Translations under genes and position numbers: made by a program
The notes under the pieces: model-generated
Told to the model about the DNA's origin: nothing
The model's database searches: none
The model's input: the letters and a program-made list of their open reading frames with translations, nothing else
Shown: piece by piece, positions 24,419 through 33,753 of the stretch
Position numbering within the stretch: the stretch's first letter is position 1
Layout of the letters: every line of letters starts with the position of its first letter
Origin: a bacterium
GTDB taxonomy: Bacteria; Joyebacterota; Joyebacteria; Joyebacterales; Joyebacteraceae
Assembly: GCA_029990205.1 (NCBI GenBank)
Contig: JAPEKQ010000007.1
Location: 52,955 to 116,954 of the forward strand
Reading direction: 5' to 3'
DNA length: 64,000 nucleotides

Positions 24419-24777
24419 TGGGCAGTTGGGCCGACATTCGAGCGCGCTATATGCGCGACGATGTGGGGACCAGGCTCGGTGGATTGGCCGCGAACCTGCT
24501 CCGCATCCGGTCGTTTGCAAGTCATCCCGATCGCTGTGATGTCGTCTCTCGTCTTGTTCGCGAGAGCGCGTTGTTCATCGAATGGACGGCGCGCGACGTT
24601 GACGCATCCAAGCTCCCGACGCTCGCAGAGCTGCAGAGGCTGCTGGTCCAGTGGCATGACGACTGGCAGAGCATCTGGGAAGATGTCGAGAGTAGAACTT
24701 CCATGGCCGTTGAGGCCGGCGAATGGTCTCAGCGCCTACTAGCAATGTCTGGACTGCTCCGAGAGCGAGACGAGTAG
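24418..24777 (+). CDS. Small unknown protein paired with DUF5674
   Basis: The 119-residue protein is predicted to be mostly alpha-helical, with many Arg, Glu and Trp residues (for example VQWHDDWQSIWEDVE and SWADIRARYMRDD). No family is recognised. There is no signal peptide. Its ATG overlaps the stop of the DUF5674 gene, so the two products are probably made together and may interact. Codon use is less GC-biased than in neighbours. The layout of two small coupled genes resembles toxin-antitoxin units, but no toxin motif is seen. Confidence 0.6.
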   Translation: MGSWADIRARYMRDDVGTRLGGLAANLLRIRSFASHPDRCDVVSRLVRESALFIEWTARDVDASKLPTLAELQRLLVQWHDDWQSIWEDVESRTSMAVEAGEWSQRLLAMSGLLRERDE

Positions 24778-24806
24778 TCTGTCGCTCTATCCAGGAGGAA
24801 GAACTC

Positions 24807-25064
24807 ATGTGTCTCGCGGTACCGGGCAGGATACTCGAGGTGGAGGGGACGAAGGGACGGGTCGACTTCAACGGCATCAGCCGCGAGGCCGATCTGACGC
24901 TTCTGCCCGACGCCGAGGCCGGCGACTACGTGCTCGTCCACGCCGGGTTCGCCATCCAGAGGCTCGACGAGGCCGAGGCACGGGAGACGCTCAAGCTCTT
25001 CGGCGAGCTTGCCGAAGCGCTCGAGCAAGAGGACGCGGATCGCAGCGATCGGGAGTCTTCATGA
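24807..25064 (+). CDS. hypC: Hydrogenase maturation chaperone HypC
   Basis: The 85-residue protein starts with MCLAVPGRI, where Cys2 is the residue that holds the Fe(CN)2CO precursor, and continues with VDFNGISREADLTLLPDA and YVLVHAGFAIQRLDE. The acidic tail is typical. AGGAGGAAG lies just upstream of the ATG at 24807. The stop overlaps the hypD start (ATGA). It partners HypD. Confidence 0.95.
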   Translation: MCLAVPGRILEVEGTKGRVDFNGISREADLTLLPDAEAGDYVLVHAGFAIQRLDEAEARETLKLFGELAEALEQEDADRSDRESS

Positions 25065-26227
25065 CCGGCGGCATCGATTTCGCGGCCTTCCGCTCCGAGC
25101 CGGCGGCGAACGCGCTGGTCGGCCGCATCAACAGGCTGACCGAGCGCGCGGGCGGCACGTCCGAACGGCCGATCGCCCTCATGGAGGTCTGCGGCACCCA
25201 CACCGTCGCCATCTCGCGGTTCGGTCTGCGCGCGATGCTTCCACCCGGCCTCCGGCTTCTCTCCGGACCCGGGTGTCCGGTGTGTGTGACCCCGCTCATC
25301 GAGATCGACCGCTCCATCGCTGCGGCGACGATGCCTGATGTGATCGTCGCGACCTTCGGCGACATGATGCGCGTTCCCGGCTCGCACCGTTCGCTCGAAT
25401 CGGTCCGCGCCGACGGCGCCGACGTGCGCATCGTCTACAGTCCGATGGACGCACTCGAAGTGGCGCGCAAGAACCCCGCGAAGCTCGTCGTGTTCCTCGG
25501 CGTGGGATTCGAGACCACCTCGCCGATCATCGCCGCGACCATCGTTGCGGCCGCGCGCGAGGGTATCTCGAACTTCACGGTGCTCCCGTTCTTCAAGACG
25601 GTTCCCGCCGCGCTCGATATGCTGGCGGCCGTGCCCGGCCGACCGCTCGACGGGTTCATCTGTCCGGGTCATGTGAGCGTGATCATCGGGTCCGACGCAT
25701 ACCTGCCGGTCGCCCGCGACCGGAACATCCCGTGCGTCGTCACAGGGTTCGAGCCTCTCGACATTCTCGCGGGTGTCGTGATGCTGCTTGAACAGGTCGT
25801 TGCGATCCGCGAAGCGACCGGGAGCGCGGGTGTTGCGGTTCAGTACTCGCGCGCCGTGACGCCCGAGGGCAACACGACCGCGCAGGGGCTCATGGACGAC
25901 GTGTTCGCGGTCTACGATGCGGAGTGGCGCGGGATCGGCGTCGTCCCGGCGACGGGACAGACGCTGTCGAAGAAGTACGAGATGTTCGACGCGACGAAGC
26001 GACTCGAGATCGATGTGCCGACGCCCGTGGGCGAGAGCGGGTGTATCTGCGGGGAGATCATGCTGGGCCGGAACCTCCCGCCCGACTGTCCGCACTTCGG
26101 CGCTGCGTGCACACCGCGGTCGCCGGTCGGACCGTGCATGGTCTCGACCGAGGGCTCGTGCGCCGCGTTCTACAAGTACGAGCAGGGCTGGCGGTCCGGG
26201 GATCCCGACGGTACGGAGGAGAAGTGA
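25061..26227 (+). CDS. hypD: Hydrogenase maturation protein HypD
   Basis: The 388-residue protein has the HypD signatures: MEVCGTHTVAISRFG, LLSGPGCPVCVTP, GVGFETTSP, FICPGHVSVIIGS, and the C-terminal cluster ligands in GESGCICGEI, CPHFGAACTP and GPCMVSTEGSCAAFYKY. HypD carries a 4Fe-4S cluster and assembles the Fe(CN)2CO unit with HypC. It overlaps hypC and hypE by 4 bp each. Confidence 0.97.
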   Translation: MTGGIDFAAFRSEPAANALVGRINRLTERAGGTSERPIALMEVCGTHTVAISRFGLRAMLPPGLRLLSGPGCPVCVTPLIEIDRSIAAATMPDVIVATFGDMMRVPGSHRSLESVRADGADVRIVYSPMDALEVARKNPAKLVVFLGVGFETTSPIIAATIVAAAREGISNFTVLPFFKTVPAALDMLAAVPGRPLDGFICPGHVSVIIGSDAYLPVARDRNIPCVVTGFEPLDILAGVVMLLEQVVAIREATGSAGVAVQYSRAVTPEGNTTAQGLMDDVFAVYDAEWRGIGVVPATGQTLSKKYEMFDATKRLEIDVPTPVGESGCICGEIMLGRNLPPDCPHFGAACTPRSPVGPCMVSTEGSCAAFYKYEQGWRSGDPDGTEEK

Positions 26228-27246
26228 GCGAGAAGAAGATACGTCTGGCGCACGGCAGCGGTGGCACGTTGATGCACGAACTCATCGAGGATCTGATCGT
26301 CGGCAGGCTCGGCAATCCGGCGCTCGATGCGCTCGATGACGCGGCTGAGATCGCCGACCTTGGCGGACACGCTATCGAGGGCGGACTCCTTGCGTTCACG
26401 ACCGACTCGTTCGTCGTTCAGCCGCTCTTCTTCCCGGGCGGCGACATCGGAACGCTCGCCGTTGCGGGGACGGTCAACGACCTCGCGATGAAGGGGGCGA
26501 CGCCGCTCTATCTCACGCTCGGGCTCGTACTCGAGGAGGGGATGGCGATGCCCGACCTGGAACGCGTGCTCGATTCCATCGCGATGACCGCCCGTGGCGC
26601 GGGCGTGGCGATAGCGGCCGGCGATACGAAGGTCGTCGAGCGGGGCGCGGTCGGCGGGATGATCGTGAACACCGCGGGCATTGGGTTCATCCCTGATGGT
26701 GTGAACATCTCGGGCGCGCGAGCGGCCGATGGAGACGTCGTCATCATCTCGGGGACGATCGGTGATCACGAGACGTCCATTCTCGTCGCGCGCGAGGAAC
26801 TCATGCTCGACACGCCGATCCAGAGCGACTGCGCGTGTCTCGGCGGACTCGTCCGCGACGCGCTCGACGCCTGCGACGATGTTCACGTGCTCCGCGACCC
26901 GACACGCGGGGGCCTGGGTACGACGCTCAACGAGATCGCGGCGCGCGCCGGTGTCGGTATCACCATCCGGGAGGACGATATCCCGATGCGCCAGGATGTT
27001 CGCGCGGTCTGCGACATTCTCGGATTCGACCCGCTCTACATGGCCAACGAGGGCAAGGCCATCATCGTTGCGCCGGCGGAATCGGCGGACGCCATCCTGG
27101 CCGCGCTGAGAGCGAACCCGCTCGGACGTGACGCGGCCGTCATCGGCGAGGTGGGCGGTGAACCGGGCGTTCGGTTGAGAACCTCGGTCGGCGGCCTGCG
27201 ACCATTGCTCATGCTCGAGGGCGTCCAGCTCCCGAGGATCTGCTAG
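26224..27246 (+). CDS. hypE: Carbamoyl-dehydratase HypE
   Basis: The 340-residue protein has HGSGGTLMHELI at the start, FTTDSFVVQPLFFPGGDIG, TVNDLAMKGA, AAGDTKVVERG, HVLRDPTRGGLGTTLNEIA, and the essential C-terminal cysteine in LPRIC. HypE dehydrates the thiocarboxamide made by HypF to thiocyanate. GTG at 26224 overlaps the hypD stop. Confidence 0.97.
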   Translation: MSEKKIRLAHGSGGTLMHELIEDLIVGRLGNPALDALDDAAEIADLGGHAIEGGLLAFTTDSFVVQPLFFPGGDIGTLAVAGTVNDLAMKGATPLYLTLGLVLEEGMAMPDLERVLDSIAMTARGAGVAIAAGDTKVVERGAVGGMIVNTAGIGFIPDGVNISGARAADGDVVIISGTIGDHETSILVAREELMLDTPIQSDCACLGGLVRDALDACDDVHVLRDPTRGGLGTTLNEIAARAGVGITIREDDIPMRQDVRAVCDILGFDPLYMANEGKAIIVAPAESADAILAALRANPLGRDAAVIGEVGGEPGVRLRTSVGGLRPLLMLEGVQLPRIC

Positions 27247-27286
27247 ACCGAAACCGGCGCGGCCGACCGCGCCTCGAAGGATACGC

Positions 27287-27667
27287 ATGCACGAACTCTC
27301 CATCTGCCAGAGCATGCTCGATATCGTCGAGCGGACGATGAATCAGCACCCCGGGGCGAAGCTCAAGACCATCCGGCTCGACATCGGCAAGGGTTCGACC
27401 ATCGAGCCGATCCTCTTGACGGACGCGTTCGCCATCATCACCGAGGGCGGACCGTTCGCGGGCGTGGAGCTCGAGATCAACAGTATCCCGATCGGCGGCA
27501 GCTGTCGCGCGTGCGGGAAGTCATTCACGTATCAGGAACTGGCGCTCGGGTGTCCCGAGTGCGGCTCGACCGATATTGTCATCGAATCCGGCATGGAGCT
27601 CGACATCCGTGAGCTGGAGATCGATGAGCCAGAGGGCGATACCGAGAAGGGACGGGAAGAGGAATGA
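27287..27667 (+). CDS. hypA: Nickel chaperone HypA
   Basis: The 126-residue protein begins MHELSICQSMLDIVE, with the nickel-binding N-terminal MHE. A zinc site follows with SCRACGKSF and GCPECGSTD. The tail is Glu-rich. It delivers nickel with HypB. The stop overlaps the hypB start. Confidence 0.95.
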   Translation: MHELSICQSMLDIVERTMNQHPGAKLKTIRLDIGKGSTIEPILLTDAFAIITEGGPFAGVELEINSIPIGGSCRACGKSFTYQELALGCPECGSTDIVIESGMELDIRELEIDEPEGDTEKGREEE

Positions 27668-28326
27668 CCAAGATCAACGTCGAGAAGAAGATCCAGAGTG
27701 ACAACGAGACGATCGCCGAGAAGAACCGCCGCGTCTTCACCGACGGGGACGTGTTCGTGCTCAACATCATCAGCTCGCCGGGCTCGGGGAAGACGACGCT
27801 GCTCGAGGCGACCCTCGACCGGCTCGCAAGCGAGTTCAACATCCTCGTCATCGAGGGTGATGTGACGACCGAACGCGACATGGACCGCGTCCGCGCGCAC
27901 GGGGCCGGGGGGATCCAGATCAACACGGGCGGTGGCTGTCATCTCAGCGCGAACATGGTGTCCGAGGTGCTGCCTGACCTGGACCTCGAGTCGGCCGACC
28001 TCGTCTTTATCGAGAACGTCGGCAATCTCATCTGCCCGGCAACGTATGATCTCGGCGAGGACGTCCGGATGGTGCTGCTCTCGACGACCGAGGGCGACGA
28101 CAAGCCGATGAAGTACCCGGCCATCTTCCACGAGTCACAGATGGCGGTCGTCAACAAGATCGACCTTCTCCCGTATCTGCCCTACGACATCGAGCGGGCC
28201 GAGAAGGAGGTTCGCGTTCTCAATCCCCAGTGCGAGATCATGCGCGTCTCGGCGCTCAAGGGCGACGGGATGGATGAGTGGTGCGACTGGCTCCGAGGGA
28301 AGCTCGCCGCGAAGCGGGCGGGGTAG
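27664..28326 (+). CDS. hypB: Nickel-insertion GTPase HypB
   Basis: The 220-residue GTPase has the P-loop SSPGSGKTTLLEATL, VIEGDVTTERDMDRV, NTGGGCHLSANMV with the Cys-His metal site, ENVGNLICPATYDLG and NKIDLLPYL. The His-rich N-terminal nickel store seen in some HypB proteins is missing. It ends the hyp run; ResB follows after 6 bp. Confidence 0.97.
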   Translation: MTKINVEKKIQSDNETIAEKNRRVFTDGDVFVLNIISSPGSGKTTLLEATLDRLASEFNILVIEGDVTTERDMDRVRAHGAGGIQINTGGGCHLSANMVSEVLPDLDLESADLVFIENVGNLICPATYDLGEDVRMVLLSTTEGDDKPMKYPAIFHESQMAVVNKIDLLPYLPYDIERAEKEVRVLNPQCEIMRVSALKGDGMDEWCDWLRGKLAAKRAG

Positions 28327-28332
28327 GCTCAC

Positions 28333-29403
28333 GTGATACGCTGGCTGACATCCATGCGGACGGCGGTCGGGCTGCTCATCGCGATGACGGCGCTCGCCGT
28401 TCTCGGGGTTCTCATCGGCCAGCAGCTTCCTCCCGAGGTGTACGTCGAACGGTTCGGTCACGTGCTGGGCACGTTCATCTTCCGCGCCGGACTCGCCAAC
28501 ATCTTCCGGACCTGGTACTTCGTTGCGCTCGCCGGACTTCTCACGCTCTCGACGGTCGTCTGTTCGCTCAGGCGGATCGCGAAGCTGGGCGCGTCACCGA
28601 AACACCGGCTCCGCTCGCTCGGTTCGCTCATCACACATCTCTCGATCGCGCTCATCGCCGCCGGCGGTATCTGGACTGCGGCAGGCGGGCTCCGCTACGC
28701 CGCGCCCCGCTACATGGAGGCGGGCGACATCATGGATGTGCCCGAGGGCGGATTCTCCATCCGCGTCGACGCCGCGCGCACCGAGTTCTCCGACGAAGGC
28801 CAGCTCTCGGAGTATCTCTCCGAGGTGACCGTTCTCGAGGACGGCGTCGAGGTCAGACAGCACCGCATCGAGGTCAACGAACCGCTGGTTCACAACGGGA
28901 TCGGCGTCTACCAATTTCAGATGCTTCCCGCGGCGAAGTCGGTGCGTGAGGCGCTGCTCGGCGTCGTCATCCCTGCGGATGACGCCGCGCCGCTCCATCT
29001 CGAGGTGCCCGCGGCGCTTTACGAGCGCGTCCCGGTGCTCGATACGGGCATCTCGGTCGAAGTTCTGGAGTTCCTCTCGGACTTCACATATGATATCGAG
29101 ACGAGAACTGCCGGGCTGGCGTCGCCGAGGCACGACAACCCGGCGGTTTTCGTACAGGTCTGGGAGGACGGTCAGCTCGCCGGCGAGCAGTGGGTCTTCA
29201 TCGGTGCGGCCGGTCATGAAACGGAGGGGATGCCCTGCCGGCTCTTCTTCCTGGACTACATTCCCGACTTCGACCGCGGGCTCACGCGGTTCGAGTTCAC
29301 GCGCCAGCCGGGAACCCCGCTTCTCTTCTTCGGGTTCGCAGCGCTCTCTCTCGGGCTCTGCCTCGTGTTCTGGACGCGGAAGGCGCCGCCCGACCCAGCG
29401 TGA
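28333..29403 (+). CDS. resB: ResB-like cytochrome c biogenesis protein
   Basis: The 356-residue protein has membrane segments near residues 12-30, 55-75 and 95-115, a large periplasmic domain, and a last helix near 330. Motifs such as SMRTAVGLLIAMTALAVLG and GIGVYQFQM fit the ResB/Ccs1 family, which with CcsA attaches heme to apocytochromes c. GTG start at 28333, 6 bp after hypB, so it may share the hyp transcript. It is shorter than many ResB proteins, which is common in anaerobes. Confidence 0.85.
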   Translation: MIRWLTSMRTAVGLLIAMTALAVLGVLIGQQLPPEVYVERFGHVLGTFIFRAGLANIFRTWYFVALAGLLTLSTVVCSLRRIAKLGASPKHRLRSLGSLITHLSIALIAAGGIWTAAGGLRYAAPRYMEAGDIMDVPEGGFSIRVDAARTEFSDEGQLSEYLSEVTVLEDGVEVRQHRIEVNEPLVHNGIGVYQFQMLPAAKSVREALLGVVIPADDAAPLHLEVPAALYERVPVLDTGISVEVLEFLSDFTYDIETRTAGLASPRHDNPAVFVQVWEDGQLAGEQWVFIGAAGHETEGMPCRLFFLDYIPDFDRGLTRFEFTRQPGTPLLFFGFAALSLGLCLVFWTRKAPPDPA

Positions 29404-29408
29404 GGTGA

Positions 29409-30221
29409 ATGATGGGACCGAATCCTGACATGATGTACTTCTGGCTCGCGCTCTGGTGCTATCTCGGCGCCACGGTGGCGGCGTGCATCTACGCCGGCGT
29501 GCGCCGACCCGCGGTCCGGGGCGTCGTGTTCGCGCTGACGCTCGTGGGGTTCCTCGCCAACACGGTCGCGCTCGTTATCCGGTCGATCGCCTCCGGACAC
29601 CCGCCGGTGACCGGGCTCTTCGAGTACATGACGCTGTTCGCATGGGCCATCGTCCTCGGGTTCCTGCTGCTCTGGCGGCGGAAGGGGCTCGACCTCATCG
29701 CCGTGTTCGGCGCGACGGCCGGCGCGTTCGCGCTCGCGATGGCGTCGCTCTTCCCCTCGGAGATCAACCAGCAGCTCATCCCGGCGCTTCAGAGCTACTG
29801 GCTCTGGATCCACGTCTCGCTGGCCGTGCTCGCGGAGGCGGCGTTCACGGTGGCGTTCGTCGCGTCGGTGATGTACCTCATCGGGCAGGGTCGTGACTTC
29901 CGAGGGATGCCCGACGGCCGGAAGCTCGATACGGTGACCTACCGTGCCATCGGCGTCGGGTTCCCGCTCTTCACCATTGGCGCGCTCTTCGCCGGCGCCA
30001 TCTGGGCGCAGAAGGCGTGGGGTTCGCCGTGGTCGTGGGATCCGAAGGAGACCACGTCGCTCATCGTCTGGTTCATCTACGCGATCTATCTGCACGCGCG
30101 GTTCGTCCGAGGGTGGAGTGGGAGCGGAGTCGCGTGGCTCTCGGTGCTCGGATACGCGATGACCATCTTCACGATCCTTGGCAGCAAGATCCTCGGCGGT
30201 CTGCACTCGTACGGGGTGTAG
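29409..30221 (+). CDS. ccsA: Cytochrome c biogenesis protein CcsA/ResC
   Basis: The 270-residue protein has about eight membrane helices and the tryptophan-rich heme-handling motif WGSPWSWDPKETTSLIVW. The conserved PPVTGLFEYMTLFAW and the periplasmic histidines are also present. It acts with ResB in system II heme delivery to periplasmic cytochromes c. It starts 5 bp after resB. Confidence 0.93.
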   Translation: MMGPNPDMMYFWLALWCYLGATVAACIYAGVRRPAVRGVVFALTLVGFLANTVALVIRSIASGHPPVTGLFEYMTLFAWAIVLGFLLLWRRKGLDLIAVFGATAGAFALAMASLFPSEINQQLIPALQSYWLWIHVSLAVLAEAAFTVAFVASVMYLIGQGRDFRGMPDGRKLDTVTYRAIGVGFPLFTIGALFAGAIWAQKAWGSPWSWDPKETTSLIVWFIYAIYLHARFVRGWSGSGVAWLSVLGYAMTIFTILGSKILGGLHSYGV

Positions 30222-30231
30222 CGGAGGCAGT

Positions 30232-30645
30232 GTGACGGAAGACCGAAGACGCATGCTTCGCTCGTGGGTGCCCGCCATTCTGTGGACGGGCGTCATCTTC
30301 AGCCTTTCATCGATGACGGTCTTCGCGAGCAGCATCATCAAGTTCAATATGATCGACAAGCTCGCCCACTCGATCGAGTACGGCGGGTTGGGCGTCTTCC
30401 TGACGGTCGGCTATCGCGGCACGTTCACCGATGACAGGCGGAGATGGGTCACGCCTCTGGTCATCGTGACGGGTCTGATGATCGGCGTCTGTGACGAACT
30501 CTACCAGTTCACGGTTCCCGGCCGTTCGGTCGAGTTCTACGACTGGTGCGCCGACACGGTCGGTGTCATACTTGGAAACCGGCTCGCGACGGAGTTCTTC
30601 CGATGGCGCGCCGGCGAGGCGAAACAGCAGGCACACATCGAGTAA
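30232..30645 (+). CDS. VanZ-like membrane protein
   Basis: The 137-residue protein has about four membrane helices and the VanZ-family pattern: DKLAHSIEYGGLGVFL, CDELYQFTVPGRSVEFYDW and DTVGVILGN. The family's role is unclear outside teicoplanin resistance. GTG start at 30232 after GGAGG. It lies between ccsA and hisS. Confidence 0.85.
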   Translation: MTEDRRRMLRSWVPAILWTGVIFSLSSMTVFASSIIKFNMIDKLAHSIEYGGLGVFLTVGYRGTFTDDRRRWVTPLVIVTGLMIGVCDELYQFTVPGRSVEFYDWCADTVGVILGNRLATEFFRWRAGEAKQQAHIE

Positions 30646-30656
30646 GGACGAACAAG

Positions 30657-31910
30657 ATGAAGTACAAGGCGCCGAGAGGAACGCAGGACGTTCTGCCGGT
30701 CGAGAGCTGGAAGTGGCAGCGCGTCGAATCGGTCTTCCGCGAGACCGCAGCGCGGTTCGGCTATGAGGAGATCCGCACACCCGTCTTCGAGGAGACCGAG
30801 CTCTTCGCGCGCGGTATCGGCGACACGACCGACATTGTGAGCAAGGAGATGTACACGTTCGAGGACCGGAAGGGTCGGAGCCTGACGCTCAGGCCCGAGG
30901 GCACGGCGAGCGTCGTGCGCGCATTCGTGCAGCACGGGATGGGACGCGGCGCGCGCGTGACGAAGCTCCGGTACTTCTGCCCGATGTTCCGGTACGAACG
31001 TCCTCAGGCCGGTCGCTACCGCCAGTTCTGGCAGTGGGGACTCGAGGCGCTCGGCTCATCGAACCCCGCGATCGACGCGGAGATCATCCATTTCTCAGTG
31101 AGCTTCTTCGCGGGTCTCGGCATCCGCAACACCGGCGCGAAACTCAACAGCGCCGGGTGTCCGACGTGCACGCCCGACTACAACGAGCTGCTCCGCAGAG
31201 AGCTGGCCCCGAAGCTGGGCGAGTTCTGCCAGGACTGCCAGACGCGCTACGAGCGCAACCCTCGGAGGATGTTCGACTGCAAGAACCCGCACTGCCAGGA
31301 GCTCCTGGACGGTGCGCCGTCGATACTCGATGCGCTCTGCGACGAGTGCCGCGACCACTTCGCCGCGGTGCGGGCGCATCTTGACGCCATCGGTGTCCCA
31401 TACACGCTCGACCCGAAGATGGCACGCGGTCTCGACTACTACACGAAGACGATCTTTGAGATCCACTACGAGAAGCTTGGCGCGCAGAACGCGCTCTGCG
31501 GCGGCGGCCGGTACGACGGTCTCGTCGAGGAGCTCGGTGGCGCGTCGACGCCGGCATGCGGCGTCTCCTCCGGTGTCGAGCGTCTGGTGATGGCGCTCGA
31601 AGAGGAAGGCGCGTTTGGAGAGAACGCCCCCGCGCCCGATGTCTATCTCGTCGCGGGGGAGGGCGATTGCGCCTCGTCGAACGTCGAGTTGGCGGCGAGA
31701 CTGCGCGAGCGGTTCGCCGTCGAGATGGATTATCAGGGCCGAAGCCTCAACAAGCAGATGCAGGAGGCCGGCAAGCTCGGCGCGCGGTTCGTGGTCGTCA
31801 ACAACGGACCGGGCGGACCGCTTCGCGTCCGCGAGAGCGGCGCTGGCTGGGAGGTCGAGGCGACGCTCGAGAGCGTTGCCGATGTGATCGCCGCGCGCAT
31901 GGCCGAGTAG
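30657..31910 (+). CDS. hisS: Histidyl-tRNA synthetase
   Basis: The 417-residue class II synthetase has APRGTQDVLPVESWKW, LTLRPEGTASVVRAF (motif 2 region), FRYERPQAGRYRQFWQWG, the histidine-binding MARGLDYYTKTIFEI and ALCGGGRYDGLVEELGG. An insert has six or more cysteines in pairs (CPTC, CQDC, CKNPHC, CDEC), probably a zinc-binding domain found in some bacterial HisRS. The start at 30657 begins the conserved KYKAPRGTQD. It is followed by aspS, the usual order. Confidence 0.96.
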   Translation: MKYKAPRGTQDVLPVESWKWQRVESVFRETAARFGYEEIRTPVFEETELFARGIGDTTDIVSKEMYTFEDRKGRSLTLRPEGTASVVRAFVQHGMGRGARVTKLRYFCPMFRYERPQAGRYRQFWQWGLEALGSSNPAIDAEIIHFSVSFFAGLGIRNTGAKLNSAGCPTCTPDYNELLRRELAPKLGEFCQDCQTRYERNPRRMFDCKNPHCQELLDGAPSILDALCDECRDHFAAVRAHLDAIGVPYTLDPKMARGLDYYTKTIFEIHYEKLGAQNALCGGGRYDGLVEELGGASTPACGVSSGVERLVMALEEEGAFGENAPAPDVYLVAGEGDCASSNVELAARLRERFAVEMDYQGRSLNKQMQEAGKLGARFVVVNNGPGGPLRVRESGAGWEVEATLESVADVIAARMAE

Positions 31911-31962
31911 AGGCGCCGGACACACCGACACGACACAACACAACACGAGGAGCACACAACCA

Positions 31963-33753
31963 ATGAAGCTCGAAACGCTCGGAACGAGCAAGAGAACTCA
32001 CACCTGCGGCGAACTCCGGGCCGGCAACGCCGGCGAAACCGTCTCGCTGATGGGTTGGGTACACAGGAGGCGCGACCTCGGAGGCCTGCTGTTCATCGAC
32101 CTCCGTGACCGCTACGGAACGACGCAGATCGTCTTCCATCCGGAGACCGACAGCGCGCTCTTTGACGCGGCGGGGGAGCTGGGGGCGGAGTACGTGATCG
32201 CGATCGAGGGCGAGGCCGGCGTGCGGCCGGACGGCACCATCAACAGGGATATGCCGACGGGCGAGGTCGAGGTCACCGTCAAGACCATGCGGGTTCTCAA
32301 CGACTGCCAGACGCCGCCGTTCGTGCTCGAGGAGCCGATCAAGGCGAGCGACGAGCTCCGGCTCGAGTACCGGTATCTCGATCTTCGCAGACCGCACATG
32401 CAGGAACGACTCCTCGCGCGGCACACCGCGGCGATCGCCGCTCGGAACTACCTTGCGAATCTCGACTTCCTCGAGATCGAGACGCCGATGCTCGCCAAGA
32501 AGACGCCCGAGGGCGCGCGCGACTTCATCGTGCCGTCGCGCGTTCATCCGGGCAAGGTCTACGCGCTCCCGCAGTCGCCACAGCTCTACAAGCAGATCCT
32601 CATGGTCAGCGGGTGTGACAAGTACTTCCAGATCGCGCGCTGTCTGCGCGACGAGGACCTCCGGGCAGACCGGCAGTACGAGCACACGCAGATCGATATC
32701 GAGATGAGTTTCGCGACACAGGACGACGTCTTCACAATGGCCGAGGGGCTCATGGCGGCGATGTGGAAGGCCGTCAACGACGTCGATCTCCCGACGCCGT
32801 TCCCGCGGCTTCCCTACGCCGAGGCGATGGCGAGGTTCGGTTCGGACAAGCCTGATACGCGGTTCGGCATGGAGATCGCCGATGTCTCGGGCATCGTCGC
32901 CGAGAGCGAGTTCAAGGTCTTCAGCGGTGCGGTGGCCGCGGGCGGCTCGGTGAAGTGCATCTGCGCGCCGGGCTGCGCAAGCTGGTCGCGGAAGGACATC
33001 GACAACCACGAGGAGCTCGTGAAGAAGTGGGGCGCGAAGGGTCTCGCGTGGGCGAAGGTCGAACGCGATTCGCTCACCGGCGGCATCAGCAAATTCCTCT
33101 CGCCGAACGAGGCGACCGCCATCATGGACGCCGCGAAGGCCGGCGACGGTGACATCCTGCTCTTCTGCGCCGACCGGACAAAGCTCGTCCACGACGTGCT
33201 CGGCAGGCTCCGGCTGGCCGTTGGAGCCGAACTCGAACTCATCCCCGCGGACAAGCTGAACTTCCTCTGGGTGACCGACTTCCCGATGTTCGCATGGAAT
33301 GATGACACGGACTCGTGGGAGACCGAGCATCACATGTTCACGATGCCGCGCGACGAGGACATGGAGTACCTCGAGAGCGACCCTGGACGCGTGCTCGGCC
33401 AGCTCTACGACCTGGTCCTCAACGGTGTCGAGATGGCGTCGGGCTCCATCAGGATCCATCGCCGCGACATCCAGGAGCGCGTGATGGCCGTCGTCGGGAT
33501 GTCTCGCGAGGATGCGGAGACCCGGTTCGGGTTCCTCCTCAAGGCGTTCGACTACGGCGCGCCGCCGCACGGCGGGATCGCGCCCGGGCTCGACCGCATC
33601 GTCATGATGCTTGTCGGCGAGGACTCCATCCGCGACGTTATCGCGTTCCCGAAGACCTACAAGGGCATATCACTCATGGACGGCTCGCCGTCCGAGCCCG
33701 AGCCCGAGGTGATGAAGGAGATCGGGATCAGCTTTGTCGAGGAGAAGAAGTAG
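31963..33753 (+). CDS. aspS: Aspartyl-tRNA synthetase, bacterial type
   Basis: The 596-residue protein has an N-terminal OB-fold anticodon domain (GWVHRRRDLGGLLFIDLRDR), the class II motifs EYRYLDLRRPHMQ, ALPQSPQLYKQILMVSG and CLRDEDLRADRQYEHTQID, the bacterial GAD insertion (about 295-420), and APPHGGIAPGLDRIVMMLVG. It charges tRNA-Asp; a non-discriminating form that also charges tRNA-Asn cannot be excluded. A CA-rich simple stretch precedes the ATG. Confidence 0.97.
   Translation: MKLETLGTSKRTHTCGELRAGNAGETVSLMGWVHRRRDLGGLLFIDLRDRYGTTQIVFHPETDSALFDAAGELGAEYVIAIEGEAGVRPDGTINRDMPTGEVEVTVKTMRVLNDCQTPPFVLEEPIKASDELRLEYRYLDLRRPHMQERLLARHTAAIAARNYLANLDFLEIETPMLAKKTPEGARDFIVPSRVHPGKVYALPQSPQLYKQILMVSGCDKYFQIARCLRDEDLRADRQYEHTQIDIEMSFATQDDVFTMAEGLMAAMWKAVNDVDLPTPFPRLPYAEAMARFGSDKPDTRFGMEIADVSGIVAESEFKVFSGAVAAGGSVKCICAPGCASWSRKDIDNHEELVKKWGAKGLAWAKVERDSLTGGISKFLSPNEATAIMDAAKAGDGDILLFCADRTKLVHDVLGRLRLAVGAELELIPADKLNFLWVTDFPMFAWNDDTDSWETEHHMFTMPRDEDMEYLESDPGRVLGQLYDLVLNGVEMASGSIRIHRRDIQERVMAVVGMSREDAETRFGFLLKAFDYGAPPHGGIAPGLDRIVMMLVGEDSIRDVIAFPKTYKGISLMDGSPSEPEPEVMKEIGISFVEEKK

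Noticed and set aside
21500..28326. NiFe hydrogenase structural genes beside the hyp set
   Set aside because: No large- or small-subunit cysteine motifs are seen in any neighbouring gene. The hydrogenase must lie elsewhere.
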